From positions 669,644 to 733,643 of the forward strand of contig NZ_JAAOEN010000002.1 of assembly GCF_011320225.1 (NCBI RefSeq): a stretch of 64,000 nucleotides of DNA, in the 5' to 3' direction. The notes under the pieces were generated by a model. That model was given only the letters and a program-made list of their open reading frames with translations, was not told where the DNA came from and searched no databases. Source of the stretch: Phytoactinopolyspora limicola (GTDB lineage: Bacteria; Actinomycetota; Actinomycetes; Jiangellales; Jiangellaceae). A program made the translations under genes and the position numbers. Of the stretch, positions 8,305 to 17,657 are shown piece by piece. Within the stretch, counting starts at the first letter, position 1. Each line of letters opens with the position of its first letter.

Positions 8305-9489
8305 TTAGTAGGCGGGTTGTGACGGGTCGATCTGGTTGACCCACGCAGCCACGCCACCACCAACGTGCACCGCGTCGGCCAAACCGGCACCCTTGACCAC
8401 CGCCAGCGCTTCGGCCGAGCGCACACCGGACTTGCAGTGCAGTACTACCTGTTTGTCCTGCGGCAGTTTGCCCAGCGCCTCGCCGGTGAGGAACTCGCCC
8501 TTGGGGATGAGGACCGCACCTGGAATCCGGTTGATCTCGTACTCGTTGGGCTCCCGGACATCCACCAGGACGAAGTCTCGTTCGCCCTTCTCCCGCAGGT
8601 CCAGCCAGTCTTTCAGCTGCGTCACGGAGATGGTGGAGCCGACCGCGGCCTCGGCGGCTTCGTCGCTGATGGCACCGCAGAACGCCTCGTAGTCGATCAG
8701 TTCGGTGATCGGCTCGGCGTTGGGATCCTTGCGGATCTTTAGTTTGGTGTAGCTCATCTCCAGCGCGTCGTACACCATAAGCCGCCCGATCAACGGTTCA
8801 CCGATGCCGGTGATCAGTTTGATGGCCTCGTTGACCATGATCGAGCCGATGGATGCGCAGAGGACGCCCAGCACGCCGCCCTCGGCGCACGACGGCACCA
8901 TGCCGGGCGGCGGCGGCTCGGGGTAGAGGTCGCGGTACTGCGGTCCGTGCTTCTCCCAGAAGACACTGACCTGTCCCTCGAACCGGTAGATCGAGCCCCA
9001 GACGTAGGGCTTGCCCAGGAGTACGGCGGCGTCGTTGACCATGTACCGGGTGGCGAAGTTGTCCGTGCCGTCGACGATGAGGTCGTAGCCGGCGAAGATG
9101 TCGAGGACGTTGTCGTTGTCCAACCGGGTCTCGTGCAGGACGACGTTGACGTAAGGGTTGGCCTCTTTGACCGAGTCGCGCGCGGACTGCGCCTTGGACC
9201 GGCCGATGTCGGACTGCCCGTGGATGATCTGGCGCTGCAGGTTGGATTCGTCGACCTCGTCGAACTCGACGATGCCGAGGGTGCCGACTCCGGCGGCGGC
9301 CAGGTACAGCAGTGCTGGCGAGCCGAGGCCACCGGCGCCGACGACGAGCACCTTGGCGTTCTTCAGCCGTTTCTGTCCGTCCATCCCGACGTCGGGGATG
9401 ATCAGGTGCCGCGAATAGCGCCTGACCTCGTCGATGGTCAGCTCAGCGGCAGGCTCTACGAGAGGTGGCAAAGACACGATCGACTCCAT
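8305..9489 (-). CDS. moeZ: MoeZ adenylyltransferase/sulfurtransferase
   Basis: A 394-residue two-domain protein. The N-terminal MoeB/ThiF domain has the nucleotide-binding GAGGLGSP at 51-58 and a conserved cysteine in PSCAEGG at 201. The C-terminal rhodanese domain has the active-site loop HCKSGVRS with Cys352, which carries the persulfide. MoeZ activates the C-terminus of ubiquitin-like sulfur carriers such as MoaD or CysO and then thiocarboxylates them, for molybdopterin, thiamine or cysteine synthesis. It matches Rv3206c in family and position. The zinc cysteine pairs of E. coli MoeB were not seen. The TAA stop lies in the end repeat of cassette A. Confidence 0.95.
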   Translation of the reverse strand: MESIVSLPPLVEPAAELTIDEVRRYSRHLIIPDVGMDGQKRLKNAKVLVVGAGGLGSPALLYLAAAGVGTLGIVEFDEVDESNLQRQIIHGQSDIGRSKAQSARDSVKEANPYVNVVLHETRLDNDNVLDIFAGYDLIVDGTDNFATRYMVNDAAVLLGKPYVWGSIYRFEGQVSVFWEKHGPQYRDLYPEPPPPGMVPSCAEGGVLGVLCASIGSIMVNEAIKLITGIGEPLIGRLMVYDALEMSYTKLKIRKDPNAEPITELIDYEAFCGAISDEAAEAAVGSTISVTQLKDWLDLREKGERDFVLVDVREPNEYEINRIPGAVLIPKGEFLTGEALGKLPQDKQVVLHCKSGVRSAEALAVVKGAGLADAVHVGGGVAAWVNQIDPSQPAY

Positions 9490-9575
9490 CGATATACGTC
9501 TCGGTGATCAACCGGGAAAGTTCGGCCTTGTCCTCTGCGCAACAGTGACACAGCCGCACACATTCCCGCGCCAGT

Positions 9576-9605
9576 GTCCATGTGATGGACATATTGTCTC
9601 AATAT
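9576..9605. promoter_or_regulatory. two adjacent short dyads between moeZ and the hydrolase gene
   Basis: GTCCAT-GTG-ATGGAC (9576-9590) is followed directly by ATATTG-TCT-CAATAT (9591-9605). Each has perfect 6-bp arms and a 3-nt loop, in unusually AT-rich DNA. They lie 87-116 bp before moeZ and cover the stop codon of the upstream hydrolase. They could be an operator or a terminator. Confidence 0.45.
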
Positions 9606-10633
9606 TCGGACACGTCACGGAGGAACGACCTGATCAGGTCCGCCACCACCCACGGATACTCCATCATCGCCACGTGGCCAGACCGTTCCAGCTTGACCAC
9701 CCTCGCTCCCGGAAGGGTCTGGCACCAACGACGCGCCGCCCACGCCCCGACGAGAGCGTCCTTATTGCACACCACCACCATCGTCGGACAGAGAACACGC
9801 TGTGCGGCCCGCCACGGCGATCGGCGGTGCGGCGCCACGTACTGCGCCACCAGTGAGCGCAGCGCGGTCAGCAGCACCCGCTCGGCGTGCGGTTTGCTGA
9901 TCCAGCGCATCCTTTCCTGCACGGCGAAGTCGAACTCGTCGGGGTCGACTCCGTCCGGGTCGCCGAACAGCATCGGCGCCAGCCGTCGGATCTGCTCCGG
10001 CGTCGGTTCGGTGTTGACCCTGCCCAACATCCACTCGCCCAGCTTGGGTGCGGCGATGACGGCCATCGCCTGAGCGCCCCAGGGCAGCCGGTATTGCGGC
10101 ATCGCCGGTGAGAGCAGTGTCAGGCTGCGGACCAGGTCCGGACGCGATGACGCCACAAGTACGCTGATCAGTCCACCCATCGAGTTCCCGACGAGGTGAA
10201 CAGGCTCGTCGAACCGCTCCAGATAGGCGATGACGTCGGCGACGTAGTCAGGCACGGTATGTTCGTCCGACGGCGGAGACTCACCAAATCCCGGCAGGTC
10301 AGGTGTCCATTGATCAAGGTCGCCGCGCAGCTCTCGCATCAACGCGGTCCAGTTGGTGGACGAACCGCCCAAGCCGTGCACCATCACCGCATGCGGGAGC
10401 CCCGGCCGCGCCGGTTCGGCATGCCGGATGTTGACGAGATGTCCGTTCGAGAGGGTGACCTCGTGGCCGGGCCACCGGGTGATCACAGCCACGTCAACGA
10501 TGGTATTCGCTCGCGGCGTTCGGCCACCCACCGGCAGGTCCAGCCGTCGAACTTTTCCCCGCCGTCGCCTCGACAACCCTGGGCGCCGACCGCCACGATC
10601 GCGCTCAACCCCGCCGATTCGGGGTAGCTTCAA
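9599..10633 (-). CDS. alpha/beta-hydrolase (lipase/esterase family)
   Basis: An alpha/beta-hydrolase with oxyanion-side HGLGGSS near residue 86, nucleophile elbow GNSMGG (Ser151 in the longest frame), an acid in CNKDALVG and a histidine in SGHVAMM, so the catalytic triad looks complete. The substrate is unknown. Rv3203 (LipV), which sits in the corresponding mycobacterial neighbourhood, is a hydrolase of this fold. The longest frame begins at a TTG (10633) with no ribosome site, and its first 45 residues are Arg/Gly-rich and unlike the family. A GTG at 10492 or 10486, just before ITRWPGHEVTLSNG, is a likelier start. Confidence 0.8.
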   Translation of the reverse strand: MKLPRIGGVERDRGGRRPGLSRRRRGKVRRLDLPVGGRTPRANTIVDVAVITRWPGHEVTLSNGHLVNIRHAEPARPGLPHAVMVHGLGGSSTNWTALMRELRGDLDQWTPDLPGFGESPPSDEHTVPDYVADVIAYLERFDEPVHLVGNSMGGLISVLVASSRPDLVRSLTLLSPAMPQYRLPWGAQAMAVIAAPKLGEWMLGRVNTEPTPEQIRRLAPMLFGDPDGVDPDEFDFAVQERMRWISKPHAERVLLTALRSLVAQYVAPHRRSPWRAAQRVLCPTMVVVCNKDALVGAWAARRWCQTLPGARVVKLERSGHVAMMEYPWVVADLIRSFLRDVSEY

Positions 10634-10694
10634 GATGAGAAGGGTGTATCAAAGCTGTCTTTGGGCAACCCGTCAACGCACGCAGGAGGTATAG

Positions 10695-10928
10695 ATGACC
10701 GAGTACGATGGCCCCACCGAGCGCGTTGAGAAGCCCGCGGCCGACGCGTTCGAGCAGAGCCGCCCCGTCGACAACGCCGACGCCGGGGCCGGTCGCACCG
10801 AGGCCGATCCTGAGGAGCCCGACCTCACGCCGGTCGAGCTGCCCAGAACCCTTCCCAGCGACGTCGATCCCGCCGACGCTTACGAGCAGACCAGGATCGT
10901 CGAGTACGACGAGGACGACTACCGATAG
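10695..10928 (+). CDS. small acidic protein of unknown function
   Basis: A 77-residue, strongly acidic protein with AGGAGG 5 nt before its ATG. It contains two related segments, DAFEQSRPVDNAD (16-28) and DAYEQTRIVEYDED (61-74), and ends in DDYR. Similar short acidic proteins are common in actinobacteria, but I know of no assigned function. It is followed 31 nt later by the TetR gene, so co-transcription is likely. Confidence 0.7.
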   Translation: MTEYDGPTERVEKPAADAFEQSRPVDNADAGAGRTEADPEEPDLTPVELPRTLPSDVDPADAYEQTRIVEYDEDDYR

Positions 10929-10959
10929 GATCCCTCGGAGTCGACATGGAGGTAGACAA

Positions 10960-11598
10960 GTGACCGCCGTGCCGGACGTACCACCGCGCGGTGTGCGCAT
11001 GCCCCGCGGCAAGCGACGTGTTCACCTACTGCGGGCCGCCCAGGAAGTGTTCGTCACACACGGATATCACGCCGCGGCCATGGACGAGATCGCCGTCCGC
11101 GCCGGCGTCAGCAAGCCGGTTCTCTACCAGCATTTCCCGGGCAAGCTGGAGCTTTATCTTGCCCTGATCGACACGGCCACCGACGGGCTACTGGCCGGCT
11201 TACACCGAGCACTGGCCTCCACCGGAGACAACAAGCAGCGCGTGATCGCCGCGGTCAACGCCTACTTCGAGTTCGTCGACGATCAATCCGGGTTGTACCG
11301 GTTGCTGTTCGAGTCCGACCTCGCCAACGACCCGGCCGTCCGCAGCCGGCTCGACCGGCTGACCGAGGTGTGCTCCACCGAGATCAGCGCGATCATCGCC
11401 GAAGACACCGGCCTGTCCCGGGAGGCATCCACCCTGCTAGCGGTGGGACTCATCGGGATCGCCCAGGTGACGGCCCGGTACTGGTTGGTCACCAACGGCA
11501 CCATTCCACGCGAGACAGCAGCCGAACTGGTGGCCACGCTGGGCTGGCGCGGGATCCGCGGGTTTCCACGCCTGGACGCGACCGACGACGCCCCGTGA
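10960..11598 (+). CDS. TetR-family transcriptional regulator
   Basis: A 212-residue protein. The helix-turn-helix lies at about residues 20-65 (MDEIAVRAGVSKPVLYQHF), followed by an all-helical ligand domain. The GTG start at 10960 is chosen because GGAGG lies 7 nt upstream, and upstream sequence in the same frame is read in another frame as the small acidic gene. It corresponds in position to Rv3208, just before the DUF3107 gene. Its target and ligand are unknown. Confidence 0.9.
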   Translation: MTAVPDVPPRGVRMPRGKRRVHLLRAAQEVFVTHGYHAAAMDEIAVRAGVSKPVLYQHFPGKLELYLALIDTATDGLLAGLHRALASTGDNKQRVIAAVNAYFEFVDDQSGLYRLLFESDLANDPAVRSRLDRLTEVCSTEISAIIAEDTGLSREASTLLAVGLIGIAQVTARYWLVTNGTIPRETAAELVATLGWRGIRGFPRLDATDDAP

Positions 11599-11840
11599 CG
11601 CAACGACACCCATGACGTCATCCCGGGAGCCGGGTATTCCCGGCGTGCGCCGGCTTCGCTTGCGGCGTACAGCCCGGTCGGTCCGGCATCACCTCGGCTA
11701 CGCTGGCTTGTGGTCAAGACAATGAAGAGGTCACGCGATCTCCCATGAGGTCGCGCGCTTAGGGGCAGAGCCCCTATCCGGGTGACCTCGAGGGCAAACA
11801 TCCGGGTATCGCCGGGTACGTAGACGCAGGAGAGGTGACC
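11599..11840. other. intergenic region between TetR and DUF3107 genes
   Basis: No gene seen. It contains a short stem, AGGGGC-AGA-GCCCCT, near 11760-11775 and several CCGGG-rich repeats. It may carry the DUF3107 promoter. Confidence 0.4.
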
Positions 11841-12065
11841 GTGGAGGTCAAGATCGGCGTGCACAACGCCCCGCGCGAATTGATCATCGAGAGCGATCAG
11901 TCACCGGAGGAAGTCGAGGCGGCCGTCCGCAAAGCTATCGAAGGCGGCGTCTTGCTCGAACTGACGGACGAGCGTGGCCGCAAGGTGCTTGTTAAGCCCG
12001 AACATCTGGCATACGTCGAGATCGGCGAGCCGGTTGAACGCCGCGTCGGCTTCGGCGCGTTGTAA
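11841..12065 (+). CDS. DUF3107 family protein
   Basis: A 74-residue protein starting MEVKIGVHNAPREL and ending RRVGFGAL, matching the short DUF3107 family (TB9.4/Rv3208A). The GTG at 11841 is chosen over one at 11835 because AGGAGAGG ends 5 nt upstream and the family begins MEVKIG. TLDERGR-like and HLAYVEIG motifs are conserved. The molecular role is unknown. Its place after the TetR gene is conserved in mycobacteria. Confidence 0.93.
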   Translation: MEVKIGVHNAPRELIIESDQSPEEVEAAVRKAIEGGVLLELTDERGRKVLVKPEHLAYVEIGEPVERRVGFGAL

Positions 12066-12084
12066 AACCTGCCTGGCCGTACTC

Positions 12085-12123
12085 CCGGCGCGCCGGCCAG
12101 CCCCATAGCGACCGGCGCGCCGG
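12085..12123. terminator. GC-rich hairpin after DUF3107, between convergent genes
   Basis: The 12-bp palindrome CCGGCGCGCCGG occurs at 12085-12096 and 12112-12123 and can pair across a 15-nt loop. It lies between the 3' ends of two convergent genes. There is no U tract, as is usual for actinobacterial terminators. Confidence 0.6.
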
Positions 12124-12172
12124 CGTCGTTTCCGATGCGGAGGCGGCGCCGCCGTGTGTCACGCCATGGCAC

Positions 12173-13423
12173 CTAGTCGGCTGGGGTCAGCCGGATGATC
12201 GGATACAGGGCGATCAGCGTCACCACTGCCAGCAGCCCGAATGCTTGGGTGAACCCACCCAGCACATCCCGCAGGACACCCACGACGAGTGGGCTGATCG
12301 CCGCACAGCCGTAGCCGACGAAGAATGCCATCGCGCCTAGCCGGCTCGCTCCATCTGGGTCGACGCTGGCGACGACGGGCAGCATGAGCACGAGCGGGAA
12401 CAGCCCACCGTGGCCGATTCCCAGCAGCAACAGCCACACCCAGGTCGGAGTCCCAGGGCTGGCGGCGAGCCCGAGAAACCCGATCGCGGTGACGACGGCA
12501 CATCCGGCCAGCGCCGGACGGAGATCGCTGCGGCGGCCCAGCAGGGAAGGCACCATGAGCATGGCTACCACCTGCACACAGATCATGGCGGTGAGGAGCA
12601 CTCCCGCCCGCGCCTCGGTGTACCCGGCGTCGTCGTGCAACAGCGGCGCCACCCAGGCCAGCTCACAGTAGTAGAGCCCCGAGTTGATCGCGGAGATCGC
12701 GGCGACCCGCCACGCCGTAGCGTCGCGCCACGGTAGTCCACTGGTAGCCGGACCCGCTGCCGTCCCGGACCGACGGATATTCAACGACGGCGCCGCGGCG
12801 GCCCACATGACCATCCCCAGCACCGCCAGCACCGCCCACGACGCCAGCGCTCCCGGCCATGACCCGACAGCCTCGGCTAGCGGGGCGCTGGCCCCGGCCG
12901 CGATCGCGCCGCCAAGCCCGAGGCCGGCGGTGTAGATCCCGGTGACGAGTCCGGCACGGTCGGCGAAGCGAGCTTTGACGACGGCGGGTAGGAGGGTTTG
13001 GGTGACGGCGATCCCGGTGCCGACGACGGCGGCACTGCTGAGCTGGATCCAGGTTGCCTCGCCGCCGACGCGGGCGGCCGTGCCGACCGTGACGACGGCG
13101 AGCCCCAGCAGGACACCGGCGTGTAGACCCCAGCGCCGGCCGACGTAGGCGGCCAGGGGCGCGCACACCCCCATGGCGAGGGTGGGGACAACCGTCAGCA
13201 GCGACACCCCCGTCGCCGAGAGGTCGAGGTCGGTCCGGATGCGGTCGACCAGCGGGGATACCGCGGCTACCGCGGGGCGGAGGTTGAGGGCGGCCACGAA
13301 GAGGGCGACGGCGGCGAAGCCCAGCCTGGTGCGGTCGGACATCGCCGTGGCCGAACCGCCGGGCTGAGCGTCGGCCGTGACAGGAGTGACTGGGCTGGGC
13401 GGGCGACCTGAAACACGCGCCAT
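12173..13423 (-). CDS. MFS transporter, CynX/NimT-like
   Basis: A 416-residue membrane protein with about 12 hydrophobic segments. The first transmembrane segment carries ALNLRPAVAAVSPLVDRI, typical of the cyanate/nitroimidazole (CynX/NimT) branch of the major facilitator superfamily. The substrate is unknown. It is divergent from an Rrf2 regulator 88 bp away, which is the likely local regulator. The ATG at 13423 has a weak GGAG upstream; a later Met at 13342 is possible. The pair interrupts the order otherwise shared with mycobacteria. Confidence 0.87.
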   Translation of the reverse strand: MARVSGRPPSPVTPVTADAQPGGSATAMSDRTRLGFAAVALFVAALNLRPAVAAVSPLVDRIRTDLDLSATGVSLLTVVPTLAMGVCAPLAAYVGRRWGLHAGVLLGLAVVTVGTAARVGGEATWIQLSSAAVVGTGIAVTQTLLPAVVKARFADRAGLVTGIYTAGLGLGGAIAAGASAPLAEAVGSWPGALASWAVLAVLGMVMWAAAAPSLNIRRSGTAAGPATSGLPWRDATAWRVAAISAINSGLYYCELAWVAPLLHDDAGYTEARAGVLLTAMICVQVVAMLMVPSLLGRRSDLRPALAGCAVVTAIGFLGLAASPGTPTWVWLLLLGIGHGGLFPLVLMLPVVASVDPDGASRLGAMAFFVGYGCAAISPLVVGVLRDVLGGFTQAFGLLAVVTLIALYPIIRLTPAD

Positions 13424-13441
13424 GCGAACTGCTCCACTCTT

Positions 13442-13476
13442 CTCGGATATTCAATGTCCGAGTTATATCACAACTC
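13442..13476. promoter_or_regulatory. dyad operator candidates between MFS and Rrf2 genes
   Basis: Two overlapping inverted repeats lie in the 88-bp divergent promoter: CTCGGA at 13442-13447 with TCCGAG at 13457-13462, and GAGTT at 13460-13464 with AACTC at 13472-13476. They are good candidates for the Rrf2 binding site. Confidence 0.5.
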
Positions 13477-13499
13477 AGACAGCAAACATCCGCGTTGGG

Positions 13500-13505
13500 T
13501 AGGCT
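13500..13505 (+). promoter_or_regulatory. -10 box for leaderless Rrf2 gene
   Basis: TAGGCT ends 6 nt before the ATG at 13512, the spacing expected for a transcript that begins at the start codon. Confidence 0.55.
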
Positions 13506-13511
13506 ACGGCT

Positions 13512-14030
13512 ATGCGACTGTCGAGCGGCGTCGAATGGGGCCTGCACTGCTGTGTCACGCTGAGCCAGAGCCAGCATCCGGTGCCCGCGTCCAGGCTCGC
13601 CGAGCTGCACGGAGTGCCGCAGCCCTATCTCGCGAAGCAACTTCAGGCGCTGTCTCGCGCCAACCTGGTGGCGTCGACGCAAGGGCAGGCAGGTGGCTAC
13701 GAGCTGACCCGACCGGCCAGTCAGATCACCGCACTCGACGTGGTCGTCGCCATCGACGGCACCGAACCAGCGTTTCGCTGCACCGAGATCCGCCAGCGCG
13801 GACCCCTGGCGGCGGACCCGGAACGGTGCCTGCTCCCCTGTGCTATAGCGCGGGCCATGGCCACCGCCGAACAGGCCTGGCGATCCGCGTTGGCCGAGAT
13901 CACCGTCGCCGACCTGGCCGAACAGGTCGACGCGGACAGCGGCGGCACAGCGCTGGAACGCCTACAGAGATGGTTCTCCGCTACGACGCCAAGCCCAGCT
14001 TCGCCATCCGGGCCGCGTGGTTCTCGGTGA
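13512..14030 (+). CDS. Rrf2-family regulator with cysteine cluster
   Basis: A 172-residue winged-helix protein. The N-terminal DNA-binding domain includes VPQPYLAKQLQALSRANLV and GGYELTRPASQIT, diagnostic for Rrf2. Three cysteines follow in the region where IscR/NsrR proteins bind an iron-sulfur cluster (C at about 98, then CLLPC about 16 residues later), so redox or nitric oxide sensing is plausible. It is divergent from the MFS gene. Its last 50 bp overlap the 3' end of the ferritin-like gene on the other strand. The terminal SPASPSGPRGSR looks like read-through into that gene. Confidence 0.87.
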   Translation: MRLSSGVEWGLHCCVTLSQSQHPVPASRLAELHGVPQPYLAKQLQALSRANLVASTQGQAGGYELTRPASQITALDVVVAIDGTEPAFRCTEIRQRGPLAADPERCLLPCAIARAMATAEQAWRSALAEITVADLAEQVDADSGGTALERLQRWFSATTPSPASPSGPRGSR

Positions 14031-14658
14031 GCCGCGCGAACACCTTCCCCAACTCGGCGAGGTCCATCCCCGGCCGGCCCGGTCCACCCACGATGATCGC
14101 GGTGATGGCCTCGCGGTCGGCCGCGACCCGCTGAGCCTGCGCAAGCGCCTCTCCCACCAGACGCCGCCCCCACAAGGCGAGCCGGCCGGCCACGCTGGGA
14201 TCCCGCTCGATGGCGGACCGGACCCGATCGACCACGAAGTCGGCGTGCCCAGAGTCGGCGATGACCTCGGTGACCAGCGCACGTGTGTCGTCGTCGACCG
14301 TGGCGGCGATCTCGCGATAGAAGTCGGTGCCGATCTGGTCGCCGACGTAGGCCTTAACCAAGCCTTCCAGCCAGGTGGACGGCGCGGTCTTGGCGTGGAA
14401 CTCGGTGTACGCCGCCCGGAACGGCGTCATGGCCTCGTCGGCGGATACACCCAGCTCAGCCAGCCGGTCACGGATCCGCTCGAAGTGGCGGAACTCCGCT
14501 ACCGCCATCCCGGCCAGGGCAGCCTGATCGGAGAGCGTGGGCGCCAACTCGGCGTCGGCCGCGAGCCGCTGGAACGCCAGCAGTTCCCCGAGGCCCATGG
14601 CACCGAGCAGGTCGACGATGCCGGCGCGGTACTCGGGATCGTCCATATGTACATCCAC
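13981..14658 (-). CDS. ferritin-like protein (tRNA-hydroxylase/MiaE-like fold)
   Basis: A 225-residue helical protein of the ferritin-like fold, corresponding to Rv3210c in gene order. Likely di-iron ligands are carried in GELLAFQRL, EFRHFERI and YVGDQIGTDFYREI, followed by DSGHADFV. The family is annotated by similarity to MiaE-type hydroxylases, but no actinobacterial substrate is established. Met1 (14658) and Met5 (14646) are both possible starts; neither has a strong ribosome site. It is convergent and overlapping with the Rrf2 gene. Confidence 0.82.
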   Translation of the reverse strand: MDVHMDDPEYRAGIVDLLGAMGLGELLAFQRLAADAELAPTLSDQAALAGMAVAEFRHFERIRDRLAELGVSADEAMTPFRAAYTEFHAKTAPSTWLEGLVKAYVGDQIGTDFYREIAATVDDDTRALVTEVIADSGHADFVVDRVRSAIERDPSVAGRLALWGRRLVGEALAQAQRVAADREAITAIIVGGPGRPGMDLAELGKVFARLTENHAARMAKLGLAS

Positions 14659-14909
14659 GCCAGCAACGATATCCGCAGTTGCGGCGGCTGGCTCACGAGG
14701 CGATGAACTCCGCTGTCGACGGCGATGAGGAACCTGCCGCGGCCACCCCGGACGCGTCGTGCGTCACACTTGCCCACGATGCCGTAGACTGGCCTGCTAG
14801 TAATGACGATGCGTCCGGACCAACTGGGCGCTCCCGAGGTCGATTCGGACGCCTGCCGGCGCGGCGCTTGGCGCCACGGTTGAGTTCCGCCGTTGAGCAG
14901 CCCTGCAGC

Positions 14910-16433
<1,524 letters not shown>

Positions 16434-16465
16434 TCGACCGGCGCTCTGGTCACCACTGTCCTCCC

Positions 16466-16571
16466 CGACTTGTCAGGCCGGACAACTCCGTGAGCTGCAC
16501 ATCCGGCAGCGCCGAGCCTGACAAGTCGACCGTGAGTTCGGCGTAACCGACTACACATCCGACTTGTCCGG
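16466..16571. repeat. inverted repeat in the convergent gap after the helicase gene
   Basis: CGACTTGTCAGGC (16466-16478) is perfectly inverted at 16516-16528, and a partial third copy, GACTTGTCCGG, starts at 16561. The pair may form a terminator stem. A related GTGTCAGGCCG occurs at about 40798. Confidence 0.55.
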
Positions 16572-16586
16572 GCCGAGCGCTACCGC

Positions 16587-17480
16587 TCAGGTGCGGACAA
16601 CAACCACGTCCGTGCCGACCGGCGCAAACTCCCACAGCGCCTTGGCATCGTCGAGGTCTTGCCGGATACACCCGTCGGACAACGGGGTTCCCAGTTCGGA
16701 CAGCGTCTGCGCGGCGTCGCCGGAGTCTTTGTAGACGGGGATGTCGTGGAAACCGATGTTGGAGTTCTCGCCCCGGTGGAAGCGGACCATGTAGCGCATG
16801 GTTTCTTCCAAGGTCCAACTGATGGCGTCCTCCGACTTGGAGAACACCTGGTACGTACCCTCAGGCAGTTGGTCGTAGCGGCTGCCCGACACCATGTAGG
16901 TCCGTTCGACGTCGCCGTCCTCCGCCACCAGCCACACCTGCTGGCCGGTGATGTCGAAGACGACCCGTTTACCCTCACCGCTGTTGTCCGGCAGGGGCGC
17001 GGTCGCTTCGGGTTTGGCGTTCGGGTCCGGGTCTGGCTCGTCGGTCGAACCGTCCTCGTCCAGCTCGTCGTCGGCATCGTCGTCAACCTCGTCGACGTCA
17101 TCCGGCTCACCGGAATCATCCGGCTCCTCCGCCGTGGTGTCGTCGGCATCGTCGGCCTCGGCATCGTCACTGAGCTCGGCGCGATCGATGATGTCGCTCA
17201 ACGTGCCCAACAGCCGGCCCGGCTGCCGCGAGCCAGACCGCGACAGACCCCCGGGGTCGCGGTCGATGGTCATCTCACCGCCGCCCGATGCGAAGCTCTC
17301 CGGAGTGAACTCTGGATTGTCGGCATTGTCCGCAGCACCGGTGATGGCGACGACGCCGGTGGCGACGATCGCGCCACCGGTCACCACGCCGATGAGCCGG
17401 AGCCGGAACGACGGACGCCTGGGAGTGGCCGCGTGTGCCCTACGACCTGCTTTCGCAGGCTTACCGTAGCGTCCGGGCAT
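16587..17480 (-). CDS. L,D-transpeptidase (YkuD family), membrane anchored
   Basis: A 297-residue protein. A basic N-terminus precedes one membrane segment (about 27-48), then an Asp/Glu-rich linker (about 105-165), then the YkuD catalytic domain. The active-site region shows FHDIPVY and SDGCIRQD, with the nucleophile Cys271. These enzymes make 3-3 cross-links in peptidoglycan or attach proteins to it, outside the membrane. The ATG at 17480 is chosen because AAGGATGGAGG lies just upstream; the frame is open further. The acidic linker is unusually long. Confidence 0.9.
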   Translation of the reverse strand: MPGRYGKPAKAGRRAHAATPRRPSFRLRLIGVVTGGAIVATGVVAITGAADNADNPEFTPESFASGGGEMTIDRDPGGLSRSGSRQPGRLLGTLSDIIDRAELSDDAEADDADDTTAEEPDDSGEPDDVDEVDDDADDELDEDGSTDEPDPDPNAKPEATAPLPDNSGEGKRVVFDITGQQVWLVAEDGDVERTYMVSGSRYDQLPEGTYQVFSKSEDAISWTLEETMRYMVRFHRGENSNIGFHDIPVYKDSGDAAQTLSELGTPLSDGCIRQDLDDAKALWEFAPVGTDVVVVRT

Positions 17481-17657
17481 CCGCCCTCCATCCTTGAGCC
17501 GACAACGGCCAGCACGTGTCAAGATCACGCCAACCATACGACATTTGCCCATCCCGTCACCGCGTCAAACGTCAGATCACTGATCGTCGTTCCGTTCCGG
17601 TGCACTGACCCGGGTGACATTCACCACGCCGCGTCCCGCCGCTCCCGTCACCAGGCT

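Larger units (their letters stand above)
7719..8307. repeat. non-coding repeat cassette, copy A
   Basis: This 0.59 kb stretch between two convergent genes holds nested repeats. The left end has three tandem copies of a 19-bp unit containing GCACCTGATC (7731, 7750, 7769). A 20-bp sequence at 7746-7765 recurs inverted and perfect at 8281-8300. The interior has a 23-bp-arm hairpin, four AAGGAGGCTTACTG-like repeats, and dyads built on GATCAGRTGC. The TAA stop codons of both flanking genes sit in the outermost repeat, TAACCCC followed by GTTG or TTG. A related cassette lies at 28117-28667. No open frame with plausible coding properties was found. Confidence 0.85.
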
